NCBI GenBank assembly: GCA_030180135.1
Contig: CM058231.1
Span: 28,585,034-28,649,033 of the forward strand
Length of the DNA: 64,000 nucleotides
Source: Orychophragmus violaceus
Lineage: Eukaryota; Streptophyta; Magnoliopsida; Brassicales; Brassicaceae
Reading direction: 5' to 3'
Part shown: one piece after another, positions 1 to 12,019 of the stretch
How the letters are laid out: every line of letters starts with the position of its first letter
Numbering within the stretch: position 1 is the first letter of the stretch
Made by a program: the position numbers and the translations under genes
Notes under the pieces: generated by a model
Told to the model about the DNA's origin: nothing
Seen by the model: only the letters and a program-made list of their open reading frames with translations
The model's database searches: none

Positions 1-395
1 TGGGCTTTGGTCCATTAACATTCCTAATTTAATTAGGTTATGCTAGCACATGCATATATATGAAACGTCAATAATAATAAGATCATTATGACCTCTTGCC
101 GTCTTTTCTGAACGAGAAGAGAAAAAAGTGAAACCCTAAGTAAAAGGGATATTTGATCTCGACGGTACTAGCATCCCGCTTTGATCTAGTTTGTGTGCGT
201 GTGGATATCGTTAAAGGCACGACATTTGGAGTGCTAAGAGAATCTTGAATTACCTCGTTTTATTCCGCTGCAAAACATCCAGGTACATTCGAAACTATAG
301 ACTTAGATTTATTTCAGTATTTGCATGAGATCTTGGCTAGTATATTCATAGGTTGATTTATAAAATTGTTTTATAAATCGATATGAATTCCAACA
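1..395 (+). repeat. copia-1 5' LTR, 3' part
   Basis: It ends in ATTCCAACA, immediately followed by the primer binding site. It matches 6535-6929 along its whole length. The first roughly 306 bp of the LTR (by comparison with the 701-bp 3' LTR) lie before the window. Confidence 0.92.
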
Positions 396-396
396 G

Positions 397-408
397 TGGT
401 ATCAGAGA
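397..408 (+). other. copia-1 primer binding site (initiator tRNA-Met type)
   Basis: TGGTATCAGAGA begins two bases after the LTR end. The usual plant copia site complementary to the 3' end of initiator tRNA-Met is TGGTATCAGAGC, so one base differs. It would prime minus-strand cDNA synthesis. Confidence 0.88.
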
Positions 409-1444
409 CTGCTTGTTTAATACTGAAACTGAATCTTATTTAGTCTATATTAGATATAGATAATTAATATTTCATGTTTGATCTTGTTAGAAGTTGTCTA
501 AATTGAACATGTCCATAATTTTATATTGATGCACATCTTCGCCAATGATTAGTTTGATTAAGTCACTGGATTTGTAAATTCTGTTTACAAAACATGTTAG
601 CTAAGACAAACTTGAATTGGTACGTATTTGATATGAACGATTTGAGTGGATGCCTATTTAAATTGAACGTCATTAGTTATCACATGTATGTGCCATGATT
701 TAATTTGATTAAATTATTGAAACAGTTTACGAGTATTAAGACTTGTTACCTTTGGTGTATAATATATATTATTTGTAATAAAATAATGTGATTATATTGA
801 GTGATTATCCATTCTTAGAATTGGTTCGCGTGAATATTTATTATACACAGATAATTAATAATTTTAATTAGATTAAAATTAAATTAATTTATTTATAATT
901 CAATTATATACATATAAAATATGTATTATTTTTATTTAATTATTTATATGAGATATAAAATTTAAATATAAATTAAAATTGGATTAAAACCAGTTGCTCA
1001 ATCAATATCAAGTATTTTGATGTCTTCCCAATCTTATCAACTATCAAGGCTTGTTTCGTTGCGTGATGGGCTTGCCAAAGCAAGATGTCCACAATTACAT
1101 AAGTGAGGTAGATGGTAATGATTACCATGTGAAACAAGATTGGTTTACTTGACTAAGCTATCAAAACGGTTTTGGGCTTAGAGGCATAGGTTGGATTGAC
1201 ATAAGATGTCATCTAGCCACCAAGAGTTATATTCGATATAATTAAAAAGGTGTTATTTACCTAAATAACTAGATATTCGGGGGTTGAGCCAAAGCTCACT
1301 CGAATCCTAGTGAAATATGGATCTTGGATTATTATATTCAATTTGAAGAAATTGTTATTTGAATATAATGTGAGTTTTCTTAATTGTTAAGATTTCTCTT
1401 ATTCCCGAACATCATATTAACATTGTTATTCTTTATCTCCAGCA
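409..1444 (+). other. copia-1 leader, no gene seen
   Basis: AT-rich untranslated region between primer binding site and gag start. I see no open frame of note, no tandem array and no second element. Packaging signals would be expected here but cannot be recognised by eye. Confidence 0.6.
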
Positions 1445-4400
1445 ATGTCAACTCCCCACAACTCGTTTTCATTGAGATCTGTTCTTGAGAAGGATAAACT
1501 TAATGGATCGAATTTCCTCGAATGGTATCGAAATTTGAGAATTGTTCTCAGACAGGAGAAAAAGGACTATGTGCTTGAAAATGTTCTTCCTGAAAAACCT
1601 AAGACCAATGCTCAGCATGCAGAGAGAAATGCTTATGACAAGCATGTCAATGATAGGGTGGATGTGTGTTGTCTTATGTTGGCTACCATGAACTCAGACT
1701 TGCAAAAGCAATATGAGAACGTGGATTCGCCAATTGACATGATCACTAGCCTGAAATGAATGTTTCAAGAGCAGGCATGAACTGAGAGATACCAGACGGT
1801 TCAAACTCTCATTGAGTGCAAGCTACCAAAAGATGATCCAGTTAGCCAACATGTCATTAAGATGATGGGTTATATTGATAACCTGGCAAAACTGGATTGT
1901 CCTATCAGCCAAGAGTTGGCTACTGATCTCATCCTGCAGTCATTGCCGTCAAGCTATGATCAGTTTGTTATGAACTACAACATGAACAACTTGACAAAGA
2001 CTTTGACTGAGTTGCATGGGATGCTCAAAACTGCTGAACCTAACATCAAGAAGGACACCCCAAATGTCCTTATGGTACAAAAGGGTAAAAAGTTTAAGAA
2101 ACATGGTAAGAACAAATGTGATGGCAAGACAAGCTCGATTGTGAATCCAAGTGAGTCTAACCATGCTCCTAAGGTTAAACCTGATCCTTCTAAAGATGAT
2201 AAGTGCAATTATTGTAATGGTTATGGGCATTGGAAAAGAAACTGCAATAAATTCCTGGAAGATCTGAAAAAGAAGAAGAAGAAGACTTTCGAGACTTCAT
2301 CTTCAGGTATTTATGTTATAGAAGTAAATGTTACTACTTCTGGTTCTACTTCTTGGGTATTGGATACCGGCTATGGTGCTCATATTTGTACAAATATGCA
2401 GGGCCTAAGCAACAATAGAACTTTGGAGAAAGGACAAGTGGACTTGCGTGTGGGAAATGGAGCAAGAGTTGCTGCATTAGCCGTAGGAACATTTCATTTG
2501 TCTTTACCTTCTGGCATGGTTTTAGAACTTAAGAATTGCTACTATGTACCTGCTATAAGAAGAAATATTATTTATATTCCTTGTTTGGATTTGGAAGGAT
2601 ATTAGTTTTCAATTAAGAATAAGTGTTGTTCATTTGATTACAATGATATATTTTATGGTAGCGGTCCATTAGAGAATGGACTTTATGTTCTAAACCAAAG
2701 TGTGCCAATCTATAACATTAGTACTAAGAGATTCAAGTCAAATGACACGAATCAAACTTTTCTTTGGCATTGTCGTTTGGGCCACATAAATGAGAAACGC
2801 ATTCAAAAGCTTCATATTGATGGACTTTTGAGCTCATTTGATTATGAATCATATGAGAAATCTGAATCTTGTTTGTTGGGAAAAATGATTAAGGCTCCTT
2901 TTACTGGACACAATGAAAGAGCTAAGGACTTATTGGAACTTATACATACGGATGTATGTGGACCGATGAGCACAAATGCTAGAGAAAACTACCAGTACTT
3001 CATCACATTTACTGATGACTTCAGTAGATATGGTTATGTTTATCTAATGAAACATAAATCTGAATCCTTTGAAAAGTTTAAAGAATTTCAGAATGAAGTA
3101 CAAAACCAGCTTGGCAAGACAATCAAAGAACTTCGATCAGATCGAGGTGGTGAATATTTGAGTCAAACTTTCGATGACCATCTGAAAGAGTGTGGAATTG
3201 TTTCACAACTCACTCCTTCAGGAACGCCACAGTTGAATGGTGTTTCCGAAAGGAGAAATCAAACTTTATTAGATATGGTTCGATCAATGATGAGTTATGC
3301 AGATCTTCCATTATCCTTTTGGGGATACGCTCTAGAAACGTCTGCGTTTACGCTAAACTGATGTCCATCAAAATCAGTTGAAAAGACACCATATGAGATG
3401 TGGACTGGAAAAATTCCAAATTTGTCTTTTCTAAAAATTTGGGGTTGTGATGCTTATGTTAAACGTATGTTTACCGATAAGCTCGGACCCAAATCTGATA
3501 AATGCTTCTTCGTTGGTTATCCCAAAGAAACCAAAGGTTATTACTTTTACAACCCTACTGAGAACAAAGTGTTTGTTGCTCGTAATGGTGCTTTTCTAGA
3601 AAGAGAATTTCTTTCCAAGAAAAACAGTGGGAGTAAAGTACAACTCGAAGAAATTCGAGAAACACAGGAGATTGTTCCGAATTCTCATGAAGAGGATCAA
3701 TTAGATTTACAAAGAGTCGTAGAATCTACACCTGTGGAACCTGAGATACGTAGATCCGAGAGGATACGTCATGAACCTATTAGATATGGGTTTTTGGTGA
3801 CTGATCATCATGAACTATTGATAATAGAAAGTGATGAACCTACGTCCTTTGAGAAAGCAATGATGGGCCCTGACTCCGAAAAGTGGCTAGAAGCCGCAAA
3901 ATTCGAAATGGAATCCATGTCAGTAAACAAAGTATGGACTTTGATTGATTTACCTGATGGTGTCAAAACCATTGAGTGTAAATGGGTTTTCAAGAAGAAA
4001 ACAGACATGGATGGTAATATACAGATATACAAAGCTATATTTGTGGCTAAAGGTTACAAGCAAATTCATGGTATAGACTATGATGAAACCTTTTCCCCAG
4101 TCGCAATACTTAAGTTCATTCGGATTCTCCTAGCAATTGCCGCTTATTATGATTATGAGATATGGCAGATGGATGTGAAAACAGCTTTCCTTAATGGAAA
4201 TCTCGAAGAGGATGTGTACATGACACAACCTGAGGGTTTCACAGTCCATGGAAGTGCTAGGAAGGTGTGCACGCTTCAACGTTCCATTTATGGTTTGAAG
4301 CAAGCATCTCGGAGTTGGAATCTTTGTTTTAATGAGGCAATCAAAGAGTTTGATTTCATTAGAAACGAAGAAGAACCTTGCGTTTACAAGAAGACTAGTG

Positions 4401-5409
4401 GGAGTGCAGTTGTTTTCTTAGTATTGTATGTGGATAACATACTTCTTATTGGGAATAACATTCCTATGCTTAATTCTGTAAAGACTTGGCTAGGAAGTTG
4501 CTTCTCAATGAAAGACATGGGAGAAGCCGCGTATATTCTTGGAATAAGAATCTATAGAGATAGATTAAACAAGATTATTGGATTGTGTCAAGACACTTAT
4601 ATAGATAAGGTCTTACACAGATTCCAAATGCATGATTCCAAGAAAGGTTTTCTACCAATGTCTCATGGCATAACTCTCAGCAAAACTCAGTGTCCTTCGA
4701 CACATGATGAGCGAGAGCGGATGAGTAGAATCCCATATGCTTCTGCTATAGGATCTATCATGTATGCCATGCTCTGTACTCGTCCAGATGTTGCATGCGC
4801 TTTGAGCATGACGAGTAGATACCAATCGATCCAGGTGAGAGTCACTGGACAGCAGTCAAGAACATCCTTAAATATTTGAGAAATACTAAGGATAAGTTCT
4901 TGGTCTATGGAGGAAATGATGAGCTTGTTGTGAGTGGTTACACCGATGCGAGTTTCCAGACAGACAAAGATGATTACCGATCACAATCCGATTTTATCTT
5001 TTGTCTTAATGGAGGAGCTGTAAGTTGGAAGAGTTCCAAGCAGAGCACCGTAGCAGACTCTACAACCGAAGCTGAGTACATTTCTGCTTCAGAAGCAGCA
5101 AAGGAAGCTGTTTGGATTCAGAATTTTATTATTGAACTAGGTGTGGTTCCTAGTATTTCTAGCCCAGTGGATCTCTATTGTGACAACAATGGAGCTATCG
5201 CACAAGCAAAAGAACCTAGATTTCACCAGAAGTCCAAACACATTATGAGGAGATATCATCTCATTCGTGAGATTGTTGATAGAGGAGATGTGAAGATTAG
5301 CAGAGTCTCGACGGATGCAAATGTTGCTGATCCATTGACTAAGCCTCTTCCACGGCCTAAGCATGAGAGTCATACCGCTTCTATAGGCATTAAGTTTCTT
5401 AAGATGTGA
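1445..5409 (+). pseudogene. copia-1 gag-pol polyprotein, disrupted
   Basis: One long reading frame starting at ATG 1445 keeps the same phase to about 4850, despite in-frame stops at 1757-1759, 1778-1780, 2603-2605 and 3359-3361. Near 4830 a one-base deletion moves the RNase H part (4876-5409) into another frame. Parts in order: gag, a CCHC zinc knuckle (CNYCNGYGHWKRNC, near 2200), aspartic protease (DTGYGAH, near 2367), integrase with HCRLGH and core residues in HTDVCGPM and RSDRGGEY, reverse transcriptase (WQMDVKTAFLNG near 4165), and RNase H (GYTDASFQTD; STTEAEYISA). The reverse transcriptase active site reads YVDN instead of YVDD, and the first Cys of the integrase zinc-finger CxxC pair is replaced by Ser. 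It is dead, but mostly through point lesions. Confidence 0.93.
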
Positions 5410-6212
5410 TCTTGATTCTAGTGGGAGAATTTTCCTTTTATATGATGTTCATGTTTACATACATTTGGTTATGTTTTTCAAATTAATGAAATTTGTTTCA
5501 GATTTATTTGGTTATTGGATAACAAATAAAGTCCCAAAATAATTTATTTCATTCTATAGGTCATCAAGTATGTGACTTGATCATGAAACCCTATAAGTGA
5601 AAGATGACATAAATTATTGTGGTCCCTAGTCAAGATTATTAAAATGGGACGTTAGTAATTGAAGATGACTAGTATGTGAGGTGGCTGATGACTAAGTTTC
5701 GTGGAGTCATTTAATATGTTGTATTAAAGCCAATCGCATAGACATGTGTTGGGGAACACATGGTCGGACTGACCCGCTATGAGAACTCTACAAGATTGTT
5801 ATATGAGTGTCATAAGAGTTTCTCATCACGACTATAGAGTGTAATCCTTTGACCTGAGTTCGTCATGATTTCTTACTTATGGATTAGTTCACTTTGACCC
5901 TTTCAAACGTCAGCCGTAACAGGTGATTATAAAGACATTGATTGTGCTATGAATTTTGTAAGGAACAGGGATGGAACAAGATGGAATTTGTCCCTCCTAT
6001 ATAACAGGAGATAAATATCTCAGGGCCTATCGAAGATTTGATACTGACAAATGCATGGCCGTGCTCAAACGAGGTGAACGTCAGTCGTTTGTTTAATCAG
6101 TATAAATCGGAGTTCGATAAACGTGATCTAGCTTAGTAAGGATGACACCGTTTCTTGCCTTATGTTGAGATCGAGATATAGAGACAAAGGGATTATGGGA
6201 ATAGATGATTCC
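5410..6212 (+). other. copia-1 3' untranslated internal region
   Basis: Non-coding stretch between the end of RNase H and the polypurine tract. I see no additional ORF or repeat in it. Confidence 0.6.
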
Positions 6213-6228
6213 AGTACAAGTGGGAGAT
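6213..6228 (+). other. copia-1 polypurine tract
   Basis: The purine-rich run AGTACAAGTGGGAGAT directly abuts the TGTTGGGAATG start of the 3' LTR, where plus-strand DNA synthesis is primed in LTR elements. Confidence 0.8.
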
Positions 6229-6929
6229 TGTTGGGAATGTCCTGAAATCAATTGTACTTACTCTTGCTAAAGTCATAACGTCGAGATTCGGCAATCGTAT
6301 AATATTAGGTGGTTATAACGTTTTGGTAGAAACCATATATAATCTATAGATTGAGAATCTATTACTAATATTATATGATCTTACAGGGTCACACACCTAA
6401 GCAAACTAGATCAGTAACATATTGGGTTTCATAAGTAATTATATATATATATATATATATATATGTGATATAAAATACATATATGTGATATGTTAGATGC
6501 ACGCGAAGTGGGTTTATTATAAACCACTCACGTATGGGTTTTGGTCCATTAACATTCCTAATTTAATTAGGTTATGCTAGCACATGCATATATATGAAAC
6601 GTCAATAATAATAGGATCATTATGACCTCTCGCCGTTTTTTCTGAACGAGAAGAGAAAAAAGTGAAACCCAAAGTAAAAGAGATATTTGATCTCGACGGC
6701 ACTAGCATCCCGCTTTGATCTAGTTTGTGTGCGTGTGGATACCGGTAAAGGCACGACATTTGGAGTGCTAAGAGAATCTTGAATTGCCTCGTTTTATTCC
6801 GCTGCAAAATATCCAGGTACATTCGAAACTATAGACCTAGATTTATTTCAGTATTTGCATGAGATCTTGGCTAGTATATTCATAGGTTGATTTATAAAAT
6901 TGTTTTATAAATCGGTATGAATTCCAACA
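6229..6929 (+). repeat. copia-1 3' LTR (701 bp)
   Basis: It starts TGTTGGGAATG and ends ATTCCAACA, giving a short TGTTGG/CCAACA inverted repeat typical of copia LTRs. It contains a (TA)n microsatellite at about 6440-6464. Its last 395 bp match the 5' LTR remnant at 1-395. Confidence 0.94.
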
Positions 6930-7199
6930 AAGATTATCTGCCAGCAAAGAAACTGAGAGACTGGGATCGACAATTTCTTCAGGTTTCTCCAAAATTGGGA
7001 CAGTCTCTGTCGGAGAAGCTTGCTTCACTGCTGAGAGAGGAACGTGACTGTTTATAGTCCATCTACTTAAGTATGGCCAACGAGGATCCACATACGCAGT
7101 CGACTTCTCACCAGAGGAAACGTCGTTGGTGGGTCCATCTAAGGGAGAATCGTCGGAAGATTTCGTTCGAATTTGTACCTCAAATTCAGATAGATCCAT
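6930..7199 (-). pseudogene. 5' end of an unidentified gene, cut by copia-1
   Basis: On the minus strand an ATG at 7197-7199 opens a frame of about 90 residues (MDLSEFEVQIRTKSSDDS...) that runs straight into the copia-1 LTR, where the frame becomes LTR-encoded nonsense. Upstream (7200-7320, minus sense) is a CT-rich leader-like sequence, as expected of a plant 5' UTR. The peptide is acidic and Ser/Pro-rich, and I do not recognise its family. It could be a host gene fragment or a fragment captured by the CACTA-like element whose terminus lies at 9774. The rest of the gene, if present, would lie left of copia-1, outside the window. Confidence 0.5.
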
Positions 7200-9774
7200 G
7201 TTGGTAATTGAAGAGACGAGATGAGGAGATGGTATCTTCTTGTAGAAGAAGAAGATGAGAGGAGAGTCGGCGACGTCTCCGCCGTGATGGATCCGTCCAG
7301 AAGAAGCGGCACTTTTTGTTAGGTTTTGTCGAGAGAGAAATTTGCAGGCGCGTGACTTTCACTCTCGTTACAACAAAAAAACGATTAAATTGAAGACAAA
7401 TATATTACAAAATTGTTAAGATTACAAAGCATGTTTCAAGTCTCAAATAAACTTCAAAAGTAAAACAAAATTTACCTCATGACTAAATCACATAACTAGA
7501 CTATAGAAAGATGAGAGAAACTAAATCAAAAGCTTGAGCTCCCTTCTCGACCTTAGTCTGCATCTCATCCACTTGATCCATAGAGGTACTTATTTGATCT
7601 TGCTGAATTTACCACTCCTCCCATCCAAGCAATTGGAGAAGCAGCTACTGTAAACAATTCCATGTCAAAAAAAAATACTCAAATCAATGTATAATGAAAA
7701 GTGAAGCTTTTACAATTTAAGTATTGTCGCAAGCAAAATTAATATAGAGTCAAGTTGGAAGATGTTACTAGGTTTGTTCTCTCCTTTTGGCTTGCGCAAT
7801 TTCCTAAGGCAAACAAAATCAAAATCCATAAATCAGCTCCAGCATAGACCAAAGTCTGCCTCAAGCTCTTCAGTGGCTTGTTCAGACGAGAATTCAACAA
7901 AAACAGTCCCAGAAATATATAGATAAAAATCAAGAACAAGTTCGGCAACTTATGAAACAAAGTATGAGACCAAATTTACAACTATTCTCCGAAAACACAT
8001 GCTAACATATCTAATAGAATAATCAGTAGACTACCATTACCTTGTCTTTCGTGTTATATTGCAACATAGAGAAAGAATTCGAAACTGATTAATTTATCTT
8101 TAGACTAACTTTATGTCGTTCTTTAACTTTACGATCTACTAGTCTCATAAACTTCAAAAACTAACCCAAAGTTAGTACCTTTTTGACCTTTTTATCCGTT
8201 GAGTTCGAATAAAAACAATGAAAGAGTAAGAGATAAGCAAAGCATCAGTATTTCACTCACACTTCTTTTTCTTTATAATGGTCCCAGCAACAATGAAACG
8301 CAAATTAATATATATATATAACGCAAATTAAAACAATGAAACATAATGTTATTCAATTTCCACATACAATAAAGTTCGGTAAACCCATCTCTGCTTTTTA
8401 CCTGCTTTGTTTTGTTTATTATACCAAACTAACTTTCCAGTGAAGATCGCCTGAAAAAATATGAAATGAATATAAAAAAGATATTGGAATTACATTGATG
8501 TATTCAAGAAGTAGGTAAGATGAAAGAAAGCGTAACGATTTGAAGACATTGGCAGTGGTAGCTCGCAGCAGCAGAATTGACCTGAGAGACCTTTCTATGG
8601 AAGCAGCAAGCGCCTGTTCCTGAACGAACAAAGAGATGAATGAATCAATTCATCCACAATCCATATCTAAACAAACATAATTATTAGAAGAGAATGGCTA
8701 GGGATACATATACAAACCTGTATGGATTAAAATCTTCATCGTCTTCTTAGGTCGCTTCCACAGATTCGGAAATCAAGCTGCTGCCTTCCAAAATCACTAA
8801 CGCATGATTTAACATACCCAGAATAGGAGAATCTGCATCTATAACAATAAATCCTTAAAGTGGTCGAATGTAAAGCTAACGAAACAAAACAATAAAAGCA
8901 TAGAACTACGGTTCTCAGAATCTATAAAGCAAGAGGTATAAAGGATACACACTAGTCGCTAGAATCAACAAGGATAACTCATCTTACCTGCAGGAAATTT
9001 CAGAAAAATATATAAAAATCGTGGTGAAAAAGAAAAAGATTCAGAGAATGAGACTGGAGAAGAACTCACTATGATTTGGATCTCTCAGAAATGTTAAACA
9101 GAATCAGTCACCGGCGTTGAAGGCCGTTCATCTTCTCAGTACAGCTGACGCAAAGTATAGAGGGACCAATCGAAAAGTAAGAATGGGGACATTCTCTTAA
9201 AACTCTTCATAAGACAACAAAATCAATTGTTCAGTGAAATGATATTCAAATAATGTTCTGAAGAAAACAAATTTAGGGTTTGCAGAACATCAACATGTTG
9301 GAAGATAAACTCTTTAATTAGGGTTTTTGGAAGCTGAGGCATATAAAAATCAGCTGACTCTAAGGTCAGGAGAAGCTTACCCAGATTTCATGGTGATTAG
9401 GTCGACAAAGAAGGGTGTCGGAGACGGAGGATTGTGGCTAAGAGATTTAACCGCCTCTAGAGTCGCCAAGATACGATTACGAAGGTTGCTTTTCGAAGTA
9501 AAAGGAGGAGACTGTTGTCAAATCTGATTCGTCAAGATGAGGGAAAGATCGAAGAGAGCCGACAAAGGAGAGAGTCGCGGCGGATCTCTACGAACTGGAA
9601 AAAAGGATCTATGAAATTATGTTTACGGCTGAACATAAGTGAATGAAAAAGAAAAGAGAGAAAACTTAAGTCTCAAAACGATGGAATGAGAGGGAGATTG
9701 AAAAAATGAGAGGGAGGCTGAAAATTTTGTTGTAGCTTGTTATTATTTTATCACTAATCAATTTTCCTGTAGTG
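7200..9774 (-). other. gene-poor, leader/intron-like DNA ending in a CACTA-type terminus
   Basis: No coding frame here is convincing. On the minus strand the right part (9774 down to about 9000) begins CACTACAGGAAAA, the hallmark of a CACTA-type terminus, and is followed by GA/CT-rich leader-like sequence with GT-AG-like intron borders. The left part looks like intron or UTR sequence. I infer the right end of a further CACTA element that captured plant promoter/UTR sequence and whose other end was lost or lies beyond copia-1. The identity of the captured gene is unknown. Confidence 0.4.
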
Positions 9775-9779
9775 TTATT

Positions 9780-10250
9780 GATTAAAAGTTTAAGGTTTAG
9801 GGTTAGTGTTTAGGGTATAAAGTTAAGGTTTTAGAGTTTAAAATATAGTGTTTATGATTAAAGATTAAAATTTTAGGGTTTAGGGTTTGTGTTTAGGGTA
9901 TAGAGTTATGGTTTAGAGTTTTAAAATGTAGTGTTTAAGATTAAAGATTAAAAGTTTAGGGTTTAGGGTATAAAGTTAAAGTTTTATAGTTTAAAAATGT
10001 AGTGTTTATGATTAAAGATTAAAAGTTTAGGGTATGTGTTTAGGGTATAGAGTTAAGGTTTTAGAGTTTAAAAATGTAGTGTTTATGATTAAAGATTAAA
10101 AGTTTATGGTTTAGGGTTTATGTTTAGGGTATATAGTTAATGTTTTAGAGTTTTGGCTTTATGTTTAGAAGTGTAGGGTTTAAGTCCTCAAGGTTTGTGC
10201 TTGTGGTCTAGAGTTTATGATTTAGAGTTTAAGATTTAGAAAATAATTAT
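9780..10250 (+). repeat. degenerate telomere-like minisatellite, period about 71-83 bp
   Basis: Several imperfect copies of a unit containing GTGTTTATGATTAAAG and TTTAGGGTTTAGGGT. The anchor GTGTTTA(T/A)G recurs near 9848, 9931, 10002 and 10079, so spacing is 83, 71 and 77 bp. TTTAGGG is the plant telomere motif, but the array is an interstitial minisatellite, not a telomere. A related array in the opposite orientation lies at about 17740-18150. Confidence 0.8.
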
Positions 10251-10330
10251 AAAATTTTAAGTTCCTATATAATTAAACATTCGTTAATCTGTAAAAAAAT
10301 TGTATTTTTATTGTTAATAGTAAAGGGAAA

Positions 10331-10461
10331 AAGAAAAACCCTTTTTGTTAGTTGAAAAAGAAAGTTAGAGGAAGCAAAGTAGAGATGGGGAACTAAAAAA
10401 CAAGGGAGGGAAGTAAAATTTCTTGGCGCTCATTTTTTCCGCGTCAATTATACACATCGTT
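10331..10461. other. short segment left of element A, possible part of an older CACTA terminus
   Basis: GC motifs (GGCGCTC, CCGCGTC) next to T-runs resemble, in reverse orientation, the subterminal GCGGG/GCGCC motifs of elements A and B. If element A and the gypsy insertion are removed, this segment joins directly to 26481-26616, which ends in a good CACTA terminus. I infer it is part of the same older element. Confidence 0.35.
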
Positions 10462-11306
10462 CACTACAAGAAATTTGATTACTGATAGCATAACGAGATA
10501 GCGTTTTTGATGTTTATGCTATCTTTGACTGAACTGTGAATTAAAGATAGCGTTTGGTTATATCTAAACGCTATTAATGCTTTGAGCGGGACAAAAAATT
10601 CACGCGGGCCAAATTTTTATTACTTGGTGCCAATGAATCAACTCTAAACCGCTATGAATTCGTTAAGCGGTAAAAATATACCAAACACACATCAACCTCT
10701 ATACCCCAATTACTCTCTTTCTCTCTTTGTCCAATCTGTTCATGAGCTAGAAATCTATATATCTCTCTCGATTTCTCACTCTGACACTCGATTTCGGGTT
10801 TCTACTGTCACGATTTAGCATCTTCTTTAACCCAATTTAGCTTAAAATCTCAAATCACCTTCTTCGATTAATCTTGGTCACTATCTCTTCCACTACAAAA
10901 ATTATGCTTATTAATAGCATTATATAATAGCACGGTTTTCCAAACTGCTATTAAAGATAAATTTCAGATTTTTTTACTTTTAATAGCATTGTTATAACGC
11001 TAACATAGTGAATTAATAAGCGGGAAACAAAAATAATATAATCCGCCAATACTTGTGAAAATTTTGTTAGAGCGCCCAAGTTTCCCTCTTCTATTCCCCA
11101 ATTTGTTTTAGATCTGACTTAATATCTTTCAAACTCTACATATGTTAAACAAAAAAAAATCTTCTCAGATCTCTTTTTCTCTTTTGATATTGTTTTTCCT
11201 CTCTCTCTCTCGGCATAGCCATCTCCACGACCACGACGGTGTTGATTCCTCCTCCTTCCTCCGCCTCTCCCCATCCTTCCTCCGGCTCTCCTGTTCTCAG
11301 GCGAGA

Positions 11307-11418
11307 ATGGCTTCATTTGATGAAGCACCACCAGGAAACTCCAAGGCTGGTGAGAAGATCTTCAGGCTAAGTGTGCTCAGTGTCACACCGTGGACAAAGG
11401 CGCCGATCACAAACAAGG
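11307..11418 (+). pseudogene. cytochrome c, N-terminal fragment, frameshifted (captured)
   Basis: ATG at 11307 opens MASFDEAPPGNSKAGEKIF, which is the plant mitochondrial cytochrome c N-terminus. Near 11364 the frame is lost, and the haem-binding stretch CAQCHTVDKGADHKQG continues in another frame to about 11418, where the family's first intron would be expected. The CxxCH haem motif is still readable in that second frame. Only the first roughly 38 of about 112 residues are present. A CT-rich leader precedes the ATG, so promoter/5' UTR sequence was probably captured with it. It is not functional as cytochrome c. Confidence 0.85.
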
Positions 11419-12019
11419 TTACACACAATCCATCTCTCATCTCTGGACCTGTTGGATCCGACTTTATATGGCTTTCGATCTAGGACCGAATTGTTCGTGT
11501 GTTAAAATCAATATTAAATCATCCCTGATGTTGAATCCGTTTTCCGAGTCCATCTATTAGCACGCTAATCGTTGATATCGTCTGATGTCTTCCTTAATCC
11601 TGCAAATAGCTCAAGCCAGTTCTGTGACCCAATCGATTTTGCCTCTCGATTTTGTTTTCATTGAAATTGTTTTGTTGCTTATTACAAGGGAACCATATGG
11701 ATTCGGTGCTGAGAAGAGACCCAGAATCCTAAAGGCGCTTCTGTAGAGGTGATTGGTTTTATTCTTCAAAATAGTACGATGAATCTTGGATGCAAGATTC
11801 AAAATTTGATTCTTGAAATAAAGGATAAGATGTTCATCTTTCAGATTGTTCAACGATTGATTTTAATCTAAGATTCTCAATACTTGGTCGGATTGTGTTT
11901 AGTGTTCCAAAAGTTCGTTTTTAAAGAAAATCTATCTACTTTTGTTTCAAGGATCAGAGAGTTATAAATCGTGTTACTGTTCTGTTTTCTTAAAAGCCAA
12001 TATTTTTTTTGTGAAACAG
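11419..12019 (+). other. intron-like DNA in element B
   Basis: T-rich, intron-like sequence between the cytochrome c fragment and the LRR exons, with no supported coding. It contains one arm of a 34-nt perfect inverted repeat (11411-11444, partner 13189-13222) and one copy of a direct repeat containing TTTGTTTCAAGGATCAGAGA (about 11939-11965, partner about 13147-13172). Confidence 0.55.

Larger units (their letters stand above)
1..6929 (+). mobile_element. copia-1, Ty1/copia LTR retrotransposon (5' end cut by window)
   Basis: The order is 5' LTR remnant, tRNA-iMet-type primer binding site, decayed gag-pol, polypurine tract, 3' LTR. The last 395 bp of the 3' LTR (6535-6929) aligns without gaps to 1-395, with a scatter of substitutions, so the two ends belong to one element. 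Integrase precedes reverse transcriptase, which is the copia order. The upstream flank and TSD lie outside the window. The element has truncated a minus-strand gene fragment at 6930. Confidence 0.95.

Noticed and set aside
9780..10250. True telomere or chromosome end
   Set aside because: Only scattered TTTAGGG units in a degenerate 71-83-bp repeat, with transposons on both sides.
11142..11483. Intact 113-codon gene starting MLNKKKSSQISFSLLILFFL with a signal-peptide-like start
   Set aside because: The hydrophobic start is the CT-rich leader read in frame with the cytochrome c fragment. The real start is MASFDEAP at 11307, and the frame shifts soon after.
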